A stretch of 64,000 nucleotides of DNA from Luidia sarsii. Taxonomy: Eukaryota; Echinodermata; Asteroidea; Paxillosida; Luidiidae. The translations under genes and the position numbers were made by a program. Below the pieces are notes generated by a model. The model was given only the letters and a program-made list of their open reading frames with translations, was not told where the DNA came from and ran no database searches. The DNA is taken from the NCBI GenBank assembly GCA_949987565.1, contig OX465105.1, positions 15,952,159-16,016,158 of the forward strand, in the 5' to 3' direction. Positions 1-9,502 of the stretch are shown piece after piece (the stretch's first letter is position 1; the number at the start of each line of letters is the position of its first letter).

Positions 1-6
1 GTAGGA

Positions 7-120
7 AAGGCCACCATCTAAGGGCTGGATAACTCAGTTGGCAAGAGCTCTGGTATGCAAAACCAGAGGTATCGGGTTCAAGTCCCTGTCCAGTCAAAGT
101 TTTCTTTGACATTTCTCAAA
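7..120 (+). repeat. tRNA-derived SINE, copy 1
   Basis: The start matches a tRNA-like head found at least nine times in the window. It has an A-box-like GGATAACTCAGTTGG, an anticodon-like stem CTGGT/ACCAG around a loop that would read GCA (Cys), and a B-box-like GGTTCAAGTCC. A conserved tail CAAAGTTTTCTTTGACATT follows. The shared sequence upstream of the head (AAGGCCACCATCTAAGGG) and the common tail make it a SINE rather than a tRNA gene. Confidence 0.8.
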
Positions 121-1286
121 GATTAAAGGAAATCATGGGAAAAAATTGCTGGTCTGTGGTTAATGTTATTTCCTATATGAATTAGATTTATTTCTCAATG
201 TTATAAAATCCCATGGTGCAATAAATATTCCAAACCACTGAAGGAAAAATTCCAATGCATCTCATCACACATTATATAAAAATTATCATCATTAATAGAT
301 TTACTCATATATCTTTGTAAACTATCACATGATAAATATTATCATCAACTCTCACAAATAAATATTACCTCCACCTAGAAGGTTTGCCACGACCCTTTAA
401 AAAGCAGTTCAACCCTGTCTCCATCAATTCAAATACTTGACATAAAATAGAATCAAAGCATCTGTCGTATAATTCAATCATTATTCTTTATCATATTCTG
501 AAAGAAAAAGAGTTCAGCCTTATCCTAAATACTTGGTCAAAGTGGAAAAAGGTTTTACCAGGGACGGATTTCACAAAGCCTTATGATGCATTGTAACTAA
601 GCTTACAATTGATAACCCGTTCTAGGTTGTGATAGGCCACGTGGTTTCTGCACATCGCATATAAATCAACTTGCGATTGATCGTAAGTTACAATGAGCTT
701 GGTGAAATCGTACAGTGAAAACCTTGGCAGACGTACAAAATGGAACCGGGTACCCATTACCCTCGGTCGGGTTTCAGGTACCCGGTTCCATTTCATGGAT
801 TTCATTACCCGATCACCTTGTGAAACACGGATTCTTTTGAATATTGATATCCCCTTTAGACCATCAGGGTGTTTTGGAAGTGTCTTTTGAGTGGTCAATG
901 ACCTGTAATTTTCTTGAGCATGCCTGGCGGGATGTCCCGATAGTAACCACTAACCAGCGGGCATAATGTCGTAGAATTTTTACTGTAAGGTTAGTGTACT
1001 AATTGTGCAAGTTGTGCTAGATTATTGTAAGGGGCTAGTTGATTTGGTTGCTTTTTATTGATTGTTGTGGATTTTTGTGTGATTGCTCGCAAGGCCAGGA
1101 AAAGTTTCAATGTATTTGATATACATATGACAATAAATTGTTCTATTCTGTTAATGCAACGCAATTCCGGGTTCTTCATTTCTTGTGTTTTACATTTAAT
1201 CCCGGGTGTCTGGGTCCAAGATGGTTTTAAAAATTTGGATACCTGAAAAAAACCCGATCGTGACTAGGCCTAGTACAGTGGCCGCG
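121..1286. other. Intergenic sequence downstream of SDS
   Basis: AT-rich sequence without a convincing gene. It contains an inverted repeat (737-794) and a stretch at about 907-1255 that shares phrases with 8283-8425 (GCATGCCTGG and TTCCGGGTTCTT followed by TTTCTTGTGTTTTACATT), suggesting two decayed copies of one dispersed repeat. ORFs here overlap the palindrome and look incidental. The SDS 3' UTR presumably begins at the right edge. Confidence 0.5.
737..794. repeat. Inverted repeat around a GGTACC core
   Basis: AAATGGAACCGGGTACC on the left is matched by GGTACCCGGTTCCATTT on the right with about 22 bases between, an almost perfect hairpin. The same words recur singly at 8340-8400 (GGGTATCCGGGTACC), so this is probably part of a mobile repeat. 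Confidence 0.6.
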
Positions 1287-1477
1287 TCAGACACTGAAGG
1301 ATTCTTTGTATTCCAGGAGTCGCTGGAGAGTGATGGACTTGCCACCGCACACGACCACCAGGACTGACTGGATGCTGGACGACAGCTTCCCCTGGGCTTG
1401 GAGCTCTCCGAGGCTGTTGCCATAGACACCGGCTAGGGCCGCCCCGCAGGCCAGCTCCACCAGCATCCGGTGATCAT
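1287..1477 (-). CDS. SDS: SDS exon 7 (terminal)
   Basis: 191 bases, acceptor GTGAAG, ending in TGA. It encodes DDHRMLVELACGAALAG and VVVCGGKSITLQRLL to the C-terminus. Confidence 0.94.
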
Positions 1478-4400
1478 CTTCACACAACAAGAAAAACAAA
1501 AATAACCAAATCAGACATCGTACGTCCAGACTTGGACAGCCATCTATGGGCTGGATAGCTCGGTTGGAAAGAGCGCTGGTACACAAAACCAGAGGTCGCA
1601 GGTTCAAGTCCCGGTCCAGTCTAAGTTTTTCTTTGCCAATTAGAAAAAAAAAATCAAAAAATCCCAGTCAGTTTTGCCTTTTTCTGTTTAAAACAAAAAT
1701 AATAAAGGAAAACTGAATGGGAATTTTCAAGATATTTATCAAAATATCAATGAAAATCTGAGTGGACCAGGATTATAACCTGAGACCTCTGGTTCAATGT
1801 ATCATAAACAACATACGCTTAGCTTGTATGCCCAACAAGAAGTGTAAGGGTTCAAATCCCGATATATTCATTTTCTTAATATCATGTTAGTAGACAAAAG
1901 TAATATGCAAAAATGTTGCAAGCTGATTACTGACTAAAATGACCAAAAGGCGAATATCAAAATTTGGAGGGCCTTTTCGATCATGACATTTCGATCCAAG
2001 CAGGACCTTTCTCAAAGGCTTTCTGACTGAGAAAGGTCCTGCTAGGATCGAAACGTCAGGCCCTCCAAATTTTGATATTTGAATAGACAGGAAAAATCCT
2101 GTGTGCCCTACCTAAGAACTGCAGGCAGCTCGTGACAGCTTCCCGGTCGTCAATGACGACGGAGAGGATGGGGTGCTCCTTGTAGTAGTCCAGACTCCTT
2201 TGGCAAACAGTCAGAGAACCCAGACACTTGGCTTGGCTACAAGAAGGCAAAAGTGAGGGGGGATTATAAATCAAGTGCCATTTTCAAAACACAGGCAAAG
2301 TTGACTATTTGGGAAGGCCACTATCTAAGGGCTGGATAGCTCAGATGGTAAGAGTACCGGTATGCAAAACCAGAGGTCTCAGGATTAGTCCCAGATGAGA
2401 TTTGTTTGTTTCCATTTTTCAAAAGTTCCCAGTCAGTTTTTCCTTAATTTGTTTGATTTTCCAAACAATCCGGAGCGCCAGTACGCAATATCAGAGGTGT
2501 CGGAATCAGGCCTCAGTCCGTTCAAAGTTTTCTTGGCTATTTTTTAATCTTCAAACAATCTGGAACAATTCCTGTAAAACAATAAGAGTACACTGTGTGT
2601 ACAAGCGAGTCAAACCTGGCACAATCGTATGTCTGTGTGGCTTTTGTCATGCTGCATATAGATTTGAAGTAGGCTGAAAAGAGTCTTCGTTTAAAACTTT
2701 GACAATAGTGGCGCCCAGATTCGGAGATCCCGGTGCAAAGTGGTTAACAATTATGCAATACCTCGTGATGTCCGGTAGAGTGACCAACTCGCCGGCCTTG
2801 ACCGCCGCATTGTAGCTGTCGGCGCCTCTCGTTTCCATGGCGACGATGGGCACATCCCGCCAGCCGGCCTTCTGCATCCCTTGCACCACGCCGCAGAGCA
2901 GTCCCCCGCCTCCTACGCACACAAGGACAACATCCGGCTTGGAGGGCATCTGACTGGCACACTCTGTGATGACGGTGCTGTGGCCTTCCCTACAAAGTGA
3001 ATCGGGAAAAGTAGACTGTCAGAGCTCGTGAAGAGAACAGGATTGTTGGTCACATAAATCAATCAGCTTAATTTTTTTTTAATTTTTTTTCCTGCTTTTA
3101 TTTAAATTTAAAAAGCTGCATCTACTTTGTGTGATTCCGGAACTGCTGTAGCCAGGTTTACAACAAATGGTTGTTTTCATATGAATGGAAACAGGGACAT
3201 GATCCCTGGAGATTTACGGCAGTTACAGTAATGGTTGAATTGCTTCCGACTGGTGCCCCATGTTGACAATTTGGGAAGGCCACCATCTAAGGGCTGCTAC
3301 ACAAAACCAGAGGTCTCAGATTCAAGTCCCAGTCCAGTCAAAGTTCTCTTTGACATTTTTCAAAACGGAGTACACACTACCTGAAACATTGAGTTACCGG
3401 CCCTTTTCAGAGAAACACTCCTTCTCGAAAGAGAAGTGTTACAAGATGTCATGGCAAACTCAGTGATATCCTGAAGAAAAAATATCACCAATTATCCTAA
3501 ATATCTACCCCCAAAAAACCCTCTTATAAAAAAATGGCAATTTACAAGGACAGACGTGAGAACTGCAGAGCCTCACCAGGTATCTGGGTGATCAAATGGA
3601 TGGATGACAATGGAGCCGTCCATCTCTCCAGCCAACTGCAATGCGTAATCATTGGCATGGTCCCAGACCTGACAGACCGAGAGGAGACAAAAAGGATGGT
3701 CATTTTCATCTATATATTCACATGGCAATGGCATTCTTCCTGGATGTCGTTCCTGCTGATGTTATGCCTATTCATGAGCACTCTTTACTCTGATTGGCCA
3801 ACGTCACAGTATGGAACATACATGAATATGCATAAACATTATTCTCTGGATCACCTTGCCACGAACGAGGACGTTGGCTCCCTCATCGCGCAAGCCATCG
3901 GCAACAAATTCAGGAGTGCTCTCTGGGATGACGATGGTGGCGGGCAGGCCCATTTGTCTGGCTGCGTAGGCAGCAGCAAAGCCGGCATTGCCTCCTGATG
4001 AAGACACAAACAACAACAGCAGTTACAGCACACACGATATTTGCTGCCAAATGAACCCACATCTCTGGTCTAACATACATATAGCCCTTTTCACACTACC
4101 TAATACTTTGCAGCTCCCGCATAGGACACACACTGTATACCACAATTTACCACAGTGCCCACAGGGGTGTAGGCTCACATACCACAGGACACCACAAAAA
4201 CCATGCTGTGGTATGTCGTGGTGTATGGCCCTTATCCTCCCACAGGAAAAACCATGTGTGGTTAATTGTGGTTTCAATGCTGGTTAGGGTTAAAGGGCGA
4301 ATCCCCCCCCCCCAACCACTAACATTGGACCCATTTGGAATGTCCCGGGGACACTATTTCTCTGTAAAAATTATAAAAACCCTGGGATGGGGTTTGTCCC

Positions 4401-5757
4401 AGTTAAATTTCCTCTCATTTGCTAATTAAACAAAATAATAATACTCGGAAATCCTTTGAGACAGGGGACCTGTTAGGATTGAAACATCAGGCGCTCTAAA
4501 TATTTGGAGCCTTGAACTTACCCGAGGAGCAGATGATGTGATTTCCTCCAGATTTCACAGCCTAAAAGTCAAGAATAATCAAGACTTCAAGTGAACTTAA
4601 GAATTGAAAGATTGTAACAATTACTACCTAGGCATCACAATTTTCACATGGGTAATACTCAGCATAAGACCTTCCTGAATTGATTCCGCTCTGAGAAAGA
4701 AGAAATCTCTGGACTGTTGGTCCAGTGTGGTCATTTTGTTTTTTCATGAAGTGTCATGAATAAAGTGATATACAAAAATGTTGCAATCTGCTTACTGACT
4801 AAAATTACCAAAATGTAAATCATAAAATTTAGTGGGCCTGAAGTTTCGATCCTAGCAGGACCTTTCTCAAAGGTAGAGTGAGAAAGGTCCTGCTAGGATC
4901 GAAACGTCAGGCCCACAAAATTTTATGATATGTCATGAATAAAATAAGGTCAGGAAATTAAAAACTAGAACAAATGGCAAAGAAAAATTTGACTGAACCA
5001 GACCTCTGGTTTTGAGTACCTACCGGTGCTCCAACTATCTGAGCTACATGTAGCCAGCCCTTAGATGGTGACCTCCCATAGTCAACTAGTCTAGCCAAGA
5101 CTAGAGCCGGGAGGCCACCATCAACTGTACAACAAAACAGAGAGAGTAAGCAGGGCTCGAAATATCCACTGCACTAGACCGTGGACCGAGTCTAGTGATA
5201 TCAGCGTCGGTCTAGTGCCGAGTGTGACTGCACTGGACCAGCTGTGTAGTGAAGATTCTTTCTTGCACCATGTCACTCAAATGTCACTCAAATATAACTT
5301 TGACTTTGAGCTGTACAAGTAAACAGCATTTTCTCATGGTATTCCTTTCACTGCGTGCAAAATATGTTTGTCTTTTCTTATTTATGGCACAGGTCTTGTA
5401 GAAAGAAATAGTTCAGGTCCAGTAAGAGTCTCCAGTTACTAGACCTGATGTCTAGTACATTTTTTTTCTGAAATTTGAGCCCTGGTAAGACTGGCCCAAG
5501 ATAAAAATGATGTACACGTGTACTGCCTCCTTCAATCGCTGAGCCCTCTGCCGACACAAGCGGCCGGCCCGCGTATAAACTCTGATTGTAACGTCCTCTG
5601 CTCCCACCTTTTGGATCCTGTTTCCGATGCCCCGGATCTTGAAGGAGGAGGAGGGTTGCAGGTTCTCACACTTGATGAAGACTTTACGGCCGGCCACTTT
5701 GCTCATGGGGACGCTCTCCAGGAGCGGAGTGCAATGGTGGAGGGGCTTGGTGGTCAT
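1287..5757 (-). CDS. SDS: L-serine dehydratase / L-threonine deaminase
   Basis: This PLP enzyme deaminates L-serine to pyruvate and L-threonine to 2-oxobutanoate in the cytosol. Seven exons join in phase: 5757-5608, 4561-4522, 3994-3855, 3668-3577, 2989-2762, 2236-2112, 1477-1287. They give 321 residues plus stop, close to the 328 of the human enzyme. The Schiff-base lysine lies in SSSFKIRG (Lys40), the substrate loop is SSGGNAG (62-68), the phosphate-binding tetraglycine is GGGGLLCG (167-174), and the C-terminal part has VELACGAALAGVY and VVVCGGKSITL. The chosen ATG lies four bases inside an acceptor (CCCGCAG/AGTC), so an upstream noncoding exon is likely. SDS fits better than serine racemase because of the SSGGNAG and CGG motifs and the length. 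No frame breaks or missing key residues were seen. Confidence 0.94.
1533..1700 (+). repeat. tRNA-derived SINE, copy 2
   Basis: Head GGGCTGGATAGCTCGGTTGG, B-box GGTTCAAGTCCCGG and tail AGTCTAAGTTTTTCTTTGCC. It lies in SDS intron 6, directly upstream of the terminal exon on the gene strand, with the tRNA-like head on the opposite strand. Confidence 0.8.
1908..2088. repeat. Foldback element with hammerhead-like core (family H), full length
   Basis: Left arm TCAAAATTTGGAGGGCC to CATTTCGATCCAAGCAGGACC; right arm GGTCCTGCTAGGATCGAAACG to GGCCCTCCAAATTTTGATA. The outer TTGCAAGCTGATTACTGACTA recurs in other copies. It sits in SDS intron 6. Confidence 0.8.
2112..2236 (-). CDS. SDS: SDS exon 6
   Basis: 125 bases, acceptor CTTGTAG and donor GTAGGG. 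It encodes QAKCLGSLTV to VIDDREAVTSCLQFL, matching the SVAKALG and EVISDQEAV segments of vertebrate SDS. Confidence 0.92.
2298..2440 (+). repeat. tRNA-derived SINE, copy 3
   Basis: Upstream GTTGACTATTTGGGAAGGCC, head GGGCTGGATAGCTCAGATGG, loop ATGCAAA, then a damaged B-box (GGATTAGTCCC). It is in SDS intron 5. Confidence 0.75.
2590..2745. repeat. Dispersed repeat copy shared with 18985-19215
   Basis: The phrases GGCACAATCGTATGTCTGTG and TGTGTGGCTTTTGTCATG, and then (on the other strand) GTTTTAAACGAAGACTCTTTTC, recur around 19010-19165. At 18985-19215 they are arranged as an inverted repeat. This is therefore a mobile repeat and not an SDS exon, although it lies where an extra exon could be expected. 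Confidence 0.55.
2762..2989 (-). CDS. SDS: SDS exon 5
   Basis: 228 bases, acceptor TTTGTAG and donor GTATTG. It encodes EGHSTV, the cofactor phosphate-binding GGGGLLCGVVQG, and VAMETRGADSYNAAVKAG. Confidence 0.94.
3264..3365 (+). repeat. tRNA-derived SINE, copy 4 (internally deleted)
   Basis: The same 5' lead GGGAAGGCCACCATCTAAGGG is followed after a deletion of the D-arm by CTGCTACACAAAACCAGAGG, then the B-box ATTCAAGTCCC and the tail AAAGTTCTCTTTGACATTT. It sits in SDS intron 4. Confidence 0.75.
3577..3668 (-). CDS. SDS: SDS exon 4
   Basis: 92 bases, acceptor CTGTCAG and donor GTGAGG. It encodes VWDHANDYALQLAGEMDGS to HPFDHPDTW, with the last Trp codon split. The family has the equivalent PFDDPLIWEGH at this place. 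Confidence 0.92.
3855..3994 (-). CDS. SDS: SDS exon 3
   Basis: 140 bases, acceptor CATCAG and donor GTGATC. It encodes GGNAGFAAAYAARQMGLPAT and continues to VLVRGK, the substrate-loop and small-domain region of the fold-type II PLP family. Confidence 0.93.
4522..4561 (-). CDS. SDS: SDS exon 2
   Basis: A 40-base exon, acceptor TTTTAG and donor GTAAGT, encoding AVKSGGNHIICSS plus the first base of Gly64. It is too short to stand out as an ORF but is required to join exons 1 and 3 in phase. Confidence 0.9.
4752..4943. mobile_element. Family H foldback element with 13-bp target-site duplication
   Basis: TGTCATGAATAAA occurs at 4752-4764 and again at 4931-4943, bracketing a 166-bp insert. The insert starts GTGATATACAAAAATGTTGC and contains two inverted copies of the core (TTTCGATCCTAGCAGGACC and GGTCCTGCTAGGATCGAAACG). 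It ends CACAAAATTTTATGATA. This is the best-bounded copy of the family and lies in SDS intron 1. Confidence 0.85.
4960..5090 (-). repeat. tRNA-derived SINE, copy 5 (reverse)
   Basis: Reverse-complement order: tail CAAAGAAAAATTTGACTG, then CCAGACCTCTGGTTTTGAGTAC (anticodon arm), then the lead CCTTAGATGGTGACCTCCC. Located in SDS intron 1. Confidence 0.75.
5148..5474. mobile_element. Probable hAT-like MITE
   Basis: Ends are CAGGGCTCGAAAT on the left and ATTTGAGCCCTG on the right, an imperfect terminal inverted repeat. The interior has repeated CTAGACC/GGTCTAG words and no ORF. CAGGGCTCGAA-type ends are common in hAT non-autonomous elements, and a similar element is at 12240-12548. Located in SDS intron 1. 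Confidence 0.55.
5608..5757 (-). CDS. SDS: SDS exon 1 (coding part)
   Basis: Fifty codons from the ATG to CAAAAG, then donor GTGGGA. It contains the PLP lysine motif SSSFKIRG. The acceptor CGCAG ends at 5762, so the exon itself begins at 5761. Confidence 0.92.
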
Positions 5758-6082
5758 GACTCTGCGGGTAAAAAGAGCGGGACAGAACGGAAACCAGGGC
5801 ATGAATTATTCAGCCAACACCCAAAAAGGCCTAAAAGTAACTAAAAGGACAATGTACACATTAGAGACACCATGCAGCTTTCTGATAATCCTTCGTTTGT
5901 GTTCACTCCTCCACACTTCTCTTTGATCTTCCCCCCCCCCACCCTTCTCACTAATCCCTACCCTACTCCTTGCCCTTCCCTTTGATCTCTCCCTCCCTTT
6001 GTCCTTTGTTTCTCATCCGTGTCCTATTCACTCTCTTCCCCCTTCCTTCGTGTACATGTATCTGTTTTGTCCTTGTCACTCT

Positions 6083-6182
6083 GCCTTTGAGAAAGGTCCT
6101 GCTAGGATCGAAACGTCAGGCCCACTTAATTTTAAGATTTGCATTTTGGTAATTTTAGTGAGTATTAAAGCAGTTTGCAACA
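6083..6182 (+). repeat. Family H half copy
   Basis: GCCTTTGAGAAAGGTCCTGC then TAGGATCGAAACGTCAGGCCC, TAATTTTAAGATTTGCATTTTGG and GAGTATTAAAGCAGTTTGCAAC: one arm plus the tail, no second arm. It abuts the left target repeat of the next element. Confidence 0.75.
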
Positions 6183-6433
6183 TTTAGAGACACATGAGAT
6201 TTGAAGGTTTGCATGGTGAGAATAGCAGGATAAATAGGTTTGCGGAGACACCATGTAAATTCTCTTTTGTGAGTAAGTGTGGTTCTGAAAAGAACCAGAG
6301 GAACTCGACGTTTCGAACAGTATACTCTGCTCGAACGTCGAGTTCCTCCGGTTCTTTTCAGAACCACACTTACTCACAAAAGAGAATTTACATGGTGTCT
6401 CCGCAAACCTATTTATCCACATTAGAGACACAT
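6183..6433. mobile_element. Family F foldback element with 12-bp target-site duplication
   Basis: TTAGAGACACAT at 6183-6194 and 6422-6433 flanks a nearly perfect palindrome (6228-6418). The arms begin GGATAAATAGGTTTGCGG and pass through CACCATGTAAATTCTC and GGTTCTGAAAAGAACC. At the centre, CTCGACGTTTCGAACAG is opposed by CGAACGTCGAG. The ORFs read through the palindrome are artefacts. Confidence 0.88.
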
Positions 6434-6710
6434 TAGTTTGGCACGTGAACGGATACACATTTAGCTATCCTTACCAGTTACATGAGTTAGTGTACTCTGC
6501 AATCTGTGACCCATGGAACCACAACATAGCACATCCACAATGTACCAGAATTGCAGAACGCGTAAAAGAGCAAATAATTTTATTGGTTGCTACACGAGGT
6601 CGCAAGGCTTACAATTGTCCTGGGGACAAACCCTGCAATGAGTAATGAGGCCTTCACCTCAGTTTGTGTGAAGTTTAGAAGCCTACACTAGTACAGTACA
6701 CTAGTCAGTA

Positions 6711-6794
6711 CAGTTGCGGTGACCGTAACCTTCTTAACCTTATTCCTCCATTTGCCGTAAGCCTCATGCTCCCAGCGGAGTCACTGCAACTATA
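6711..6794. repeat. Degenerate MITE with AGTTGCGGT(G/A)ACCGTAACC end
   Basis: AGTTGCGGTGACCGTAACC at the left and GTCACTGCAACTA at the right are partly complementary. The left end matches that of the perfect palindrome at 6968-7047, so this looks like an older and longer member of that family. Confidence 0.5.
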
Positions 6795-6836
6795 TAATGT
6801 ACATAATGTAGGTATACATTAAGTAGTGATTAAGAC

Positions 6837-6935
6837 AAGTCCGAGTAACTTCGACCCGACAAGTCACCCTTTTTTTATCAAAATTTCAAAATTCGATAAA
6901 AAAGGGTGACTTGTCGGGTCCAAGTTACTCGGACT
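6837..6935. mobile_element. Hairpin MITE, AGTCCGAGTAACTT family, copy 1
   Basis: AGTCCGAGTAACTTCGACCC continues to CACCCTTTTTTTATC and is mirrored by GATAAAAAAGGGTGACTTG to CCAAGTTACTCGGACT. The loop is about 15 bases. Related copies are at 7141-7250 and 13957-14063. Confidence 0.8.
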
Positions 6936-6967
6936 ACATTAAGACAGAGTAAGAATTGTAATAATAT

Positions 6968-7047
6968 TAGTTGCGGTAACCGTAACCCTCATCCTCCCGA
7001 AGGTCTCCGACCTTCGGGAGGATGAGGGTTACGGTTACCGCAACTAT
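6968..7047. mobile_element. Near-perfect 80-bp palindrome
   Basis: TAGTTGCGGTAACCGTAACC to CGAAGGTC is mirrored exactly by GACCTTCG to GGTTACGGTTACCGCAACTA, with a loop of only a few bases. The near-absence of mismatches between arms suggests a young insertion or arm-to-arm conversion. Confidence 0.8.
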
Positions 7048-7140
7048 TTATTATCTACTTCGTAACTCGTAATACCAGACTTAGTCCAAGCATAGTCCAA
7101 CTTCCAAGCTTGCTCTATGGTCCAACTCCAAGGCATGTGT

Positions 7141-7250
7141 AGTCTGAGTAACTTGGACCTTTTTACTAACAAGTCGCCCGACCCCTCCAAAATTTAAAAA
7201 AGGCAGACTTTAATTTAAAGTTCAAGCCTGGCCCAAGTTACTCAGACAAC
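7141..7250. repeat. Hairpin MITE, AGTCCGAGTAACTT family, copy 2 (diverged)
   Basis: Begins AGTCTGAGTAACTTGGACC and ends GGCCCAAGTTACTCAGAC. The interior has diverged but the terminal inverted repeat is clear. Confidence 0.65.
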
Positions 7251-7410
7251 GATCGAACGGTTTACGTTGTTTACCATGATTTGGTTGAACTTCGTTGAAG
7301 ATCACCACAATGACAGTATGCAAAGCACAATACTCTCTCTAAAACATAGCAGCATTTAAGTCACAGGAAACGGAATTTCTACCTCGTGTCTTCTTTTTTC
7401 AGCAGAAAAA

Positions 7411-7510
7411 ATGGTCCCCGATTTTAGGCCAATGTGGACAAAGTCGGACGCGACGGCGTGTCCAGTTCCCTATGGGGACAAGCACTATCTCAGTATCTGG
7501 GCTCCAGCCG
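7411..7510 (+). other. Possible orphan exon with a good donor
   Basis: After an acceptor-like TTTTTTCAG/CAG, an open frame starts MVPDFRPMWTKSDATACPV and reaches YLSIWAPAG at the donor GG/GTAGGT. I do not recognise the peptide. The last 17 bases and the donor repeat in inverted orientation at 14810-14842, next to the start of the CARF-like gene. It may be a copied promoter/first exon rather than a functional exon. Confidence 0.25.
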
Positions 7511-8110
7511 GGTAGGTCATGAATAATTCAACAAAGTGACGTAGAAGAGAAGTGAATATTTTAATATTAATCAACATGCCAACTGACATTTTGGTACATA
7601 TGGTCCGCATGCATTGTTTTTTCGTACACACGGCAATATTTTCGGAAAGTGGATCGCCTGAAATATGACCTAATCATACAGCGCATGCCTGGAATATGAC
7701 CCTGCCGAATTTTTTTCCCGTCGCGAATCCAACTATTTTCCTTCCTCCACGATCCGACGCACTCCGCAGTACGCACCATGTGCAGTGCGATGATGCAACA
7801 CGAAGGGATTGTGTACCGCACGTACGTACGCACTTGAATACACAGCAGTACGGGCACAGGCCTGAGGTGTTTTTTCAGCATGGTTCCCGCCTCAGCGACC
7901 TCACACATGCGGTTTTAATTCTGGCCGAATGGGAGGGAACCAGTCTACAAGATGCACGTGTTGCGATACAGCACTCGCTGTATATTTCACAAGTGATCAT
8001 TTTAGTTTCGGACACCATGATTCTAATGACCGCAGAATGTTAAAACAATGCTGCTTTATTGTTTTGGTCCTCAAAGAAACCCAGGAAAACCTCAAGTAAA
8101 GGGTTTTTTT

Positions 8111-8277
8111 AATCGATGTTGCTTGTTGCCGATTTTATTATCGATATTAATTGCTTGTTGCCGATTTTATTATCGATGACGCTTGTTGCCGATTTTATTA
8201 TTGATGTTGCCGATTTTATTATCGAGGTTAGCGATTTTATTATTAATGTTGCTTGTTGCCGATTTTATCATCGATGT
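8111..8277. repeat. 26-bp tandem repeat
   Basis: About six or seven copies of GCTTGTTGCCGATTTTATTA followed by TCGATG, some shortened. No coding potential. Confidence 0.8.
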
Positions 8278-8726
8278 AGAAACTGAAAGCATGCCTGGGG
8301 CTGCCGCGATAGCGACTTCCGGGTTCTTAATTTCTTATGTTTTACATTGAATGGCGGGTATCCGGGTACCGACGATTTCAAATTCGGGTATCCGGTTCCT
8401 CAAATACCCGATTTTGTCCAGTTCATAGTTTGAAATACATGAAGCAAGATTGACAAAAAACAAAATTGTGTTGCGAAATTAAAGAAGTACTCAGTGCAAG
8501 AAAAGGGTACTTTGAAAGTGAAAATCGCCATGCTTGTTCAGCTTTTCACATATCATTATAGAAACCAAAAATTAAACTATTTTGTTCTTCTATTGGGTCC
8601 ACCTACCCCATGGGATCCAACTATTTAATACTTCTTCTTTTTTCTACTATAGCTACCCAACTGGTGCTCGCCTACCCCACAGGAGCCCACAATTTCATAC
8701 TTCTCTGCCCGGCTCAAAAAATATAT

Positions 8727-8795
8727 ATATTAATTATTATACAAAAAATATATATATATACAAAATTATATACCAGAAAATATATATATACAAAA
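8727..8795. repeat. (TA)n-rich imperfect repeat
   Basis: Alternating ATATATATA blocks separated by CAAAATTATATACCAGAAAA-like words, two to three units. Low complexity. Confidence 0.6.
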
Positions 8796-9129
8796 TTACT
8801 GTATGTACTGTCAGCTACTTTTCCTTTTATATGAATAAGAGAAAGAAGAATCCATCTGTCAGATTTTCCCCAAATCCATACATGGCCTTCCCCAAGATGG
8901 CCGGCAGTCATGACAGAAGTTGCGATTGTGAATTAACATTGTCCTCAATCCAGTAAGATCTCCTCCAAAGTGCGACGAAACGCTGATACTGCCTACACAT
9001 TTTGGCTTAATTTACTCATAATGAGCAATGCAAATAGGACACACAAATTCCCCTCGTAACCTGCGCGTTAGGTTGACATATTAGTTACCAGTTTCATAAA
9101 GCTATTTAAATTAAGTGAAGTTCTGCCGC

Positions 9130-9185
9130 TAACAAAGGTCCTACTAGGATTGAAAAGTCAGGCCCCCAAATTTTGGAGGTTTGCA
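9130..9185 (+). repeat. Family H fragment
   Basis: AAAGGTCCTACTAGGATTGA then AAAGTCAGGCCCCCAAATTTTGG. A diverged single arm. Confidence 0.65.
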
Positions 9186-9275
9186 TCATATACATTTAGG
9201 GTTGGATGAGGGTTAGGGTTAAAGTACAATTCCTATTTAAACCAATGACATTTCAAGAAATTGTTAGGTTCTTAC

Positions 9276-9502
9276 CGAAGCTTCATCAAAGTCGAATAAA
9301 TATGTTTGCGTATGATGTTATCCGGGGGATAGAGCCCCGTATTGTTTGGGGATGGGCGGGTTTGTGGATCTGGAAATAAAACTGTCTCCACATGGATCTT
9401 TATGTGCCGCTTCATTTCCTCCACGTTCCTCACACCCTTTGCAACCAATTCGCGAATCTTCGACTTAACATCGCCGTGAAGTGGATTGAAAAATCCAGCA
9501 AG
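9276..9502 (-). CDS. CARF-like exon 5
   Basis: 227 bases, acceptor TTTCAG and donor GTAAGA. It encodes LAGFFNPLHGDVKSKIRELV, NVEEMKRHIKIHVETVLF and LYPPDNIIRKHIYSTLMKL. It ends in phase 2, so at least one more exon is expected. Confidence 0.8.

Larger units (their letters stand above)
5802..9275. other. Repeat-filled spacer between SDS and the CARF-like gene
   Basis: No convincing exon of either neighbour was found. The stretch holds a polypyrimidine tract (5930-6060), several palindromic elements (6083-7250), a donor-like site at 7510, a 26-bp tandem repeat (8111-8277) and AT microsatellites at 8727-8795. The last exon of the CARF-like gene should lie here but was not identified. Confidence 0.5.

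Noticed and set aside
1..120. Functional tRNA-Cys genes at the GCA-loop sequences
   Set aside because: At least nine copies share the same non-tRNA lead and tail and decayed arms, as expected of a SINE.
2650..2760. An extra SDS exon between exons 5 and 6
   Set aside because: The sequence is part of a dispersed repeat also found near 19.1 kb, and exons 5 and 6 already join in phase.
1287..5757. Serine racemase or threonine synthase-like identity for the PLP enzyme
   Set aside because: Length, SSGGNAG and VCGGKSITL match serine dehydratase better.
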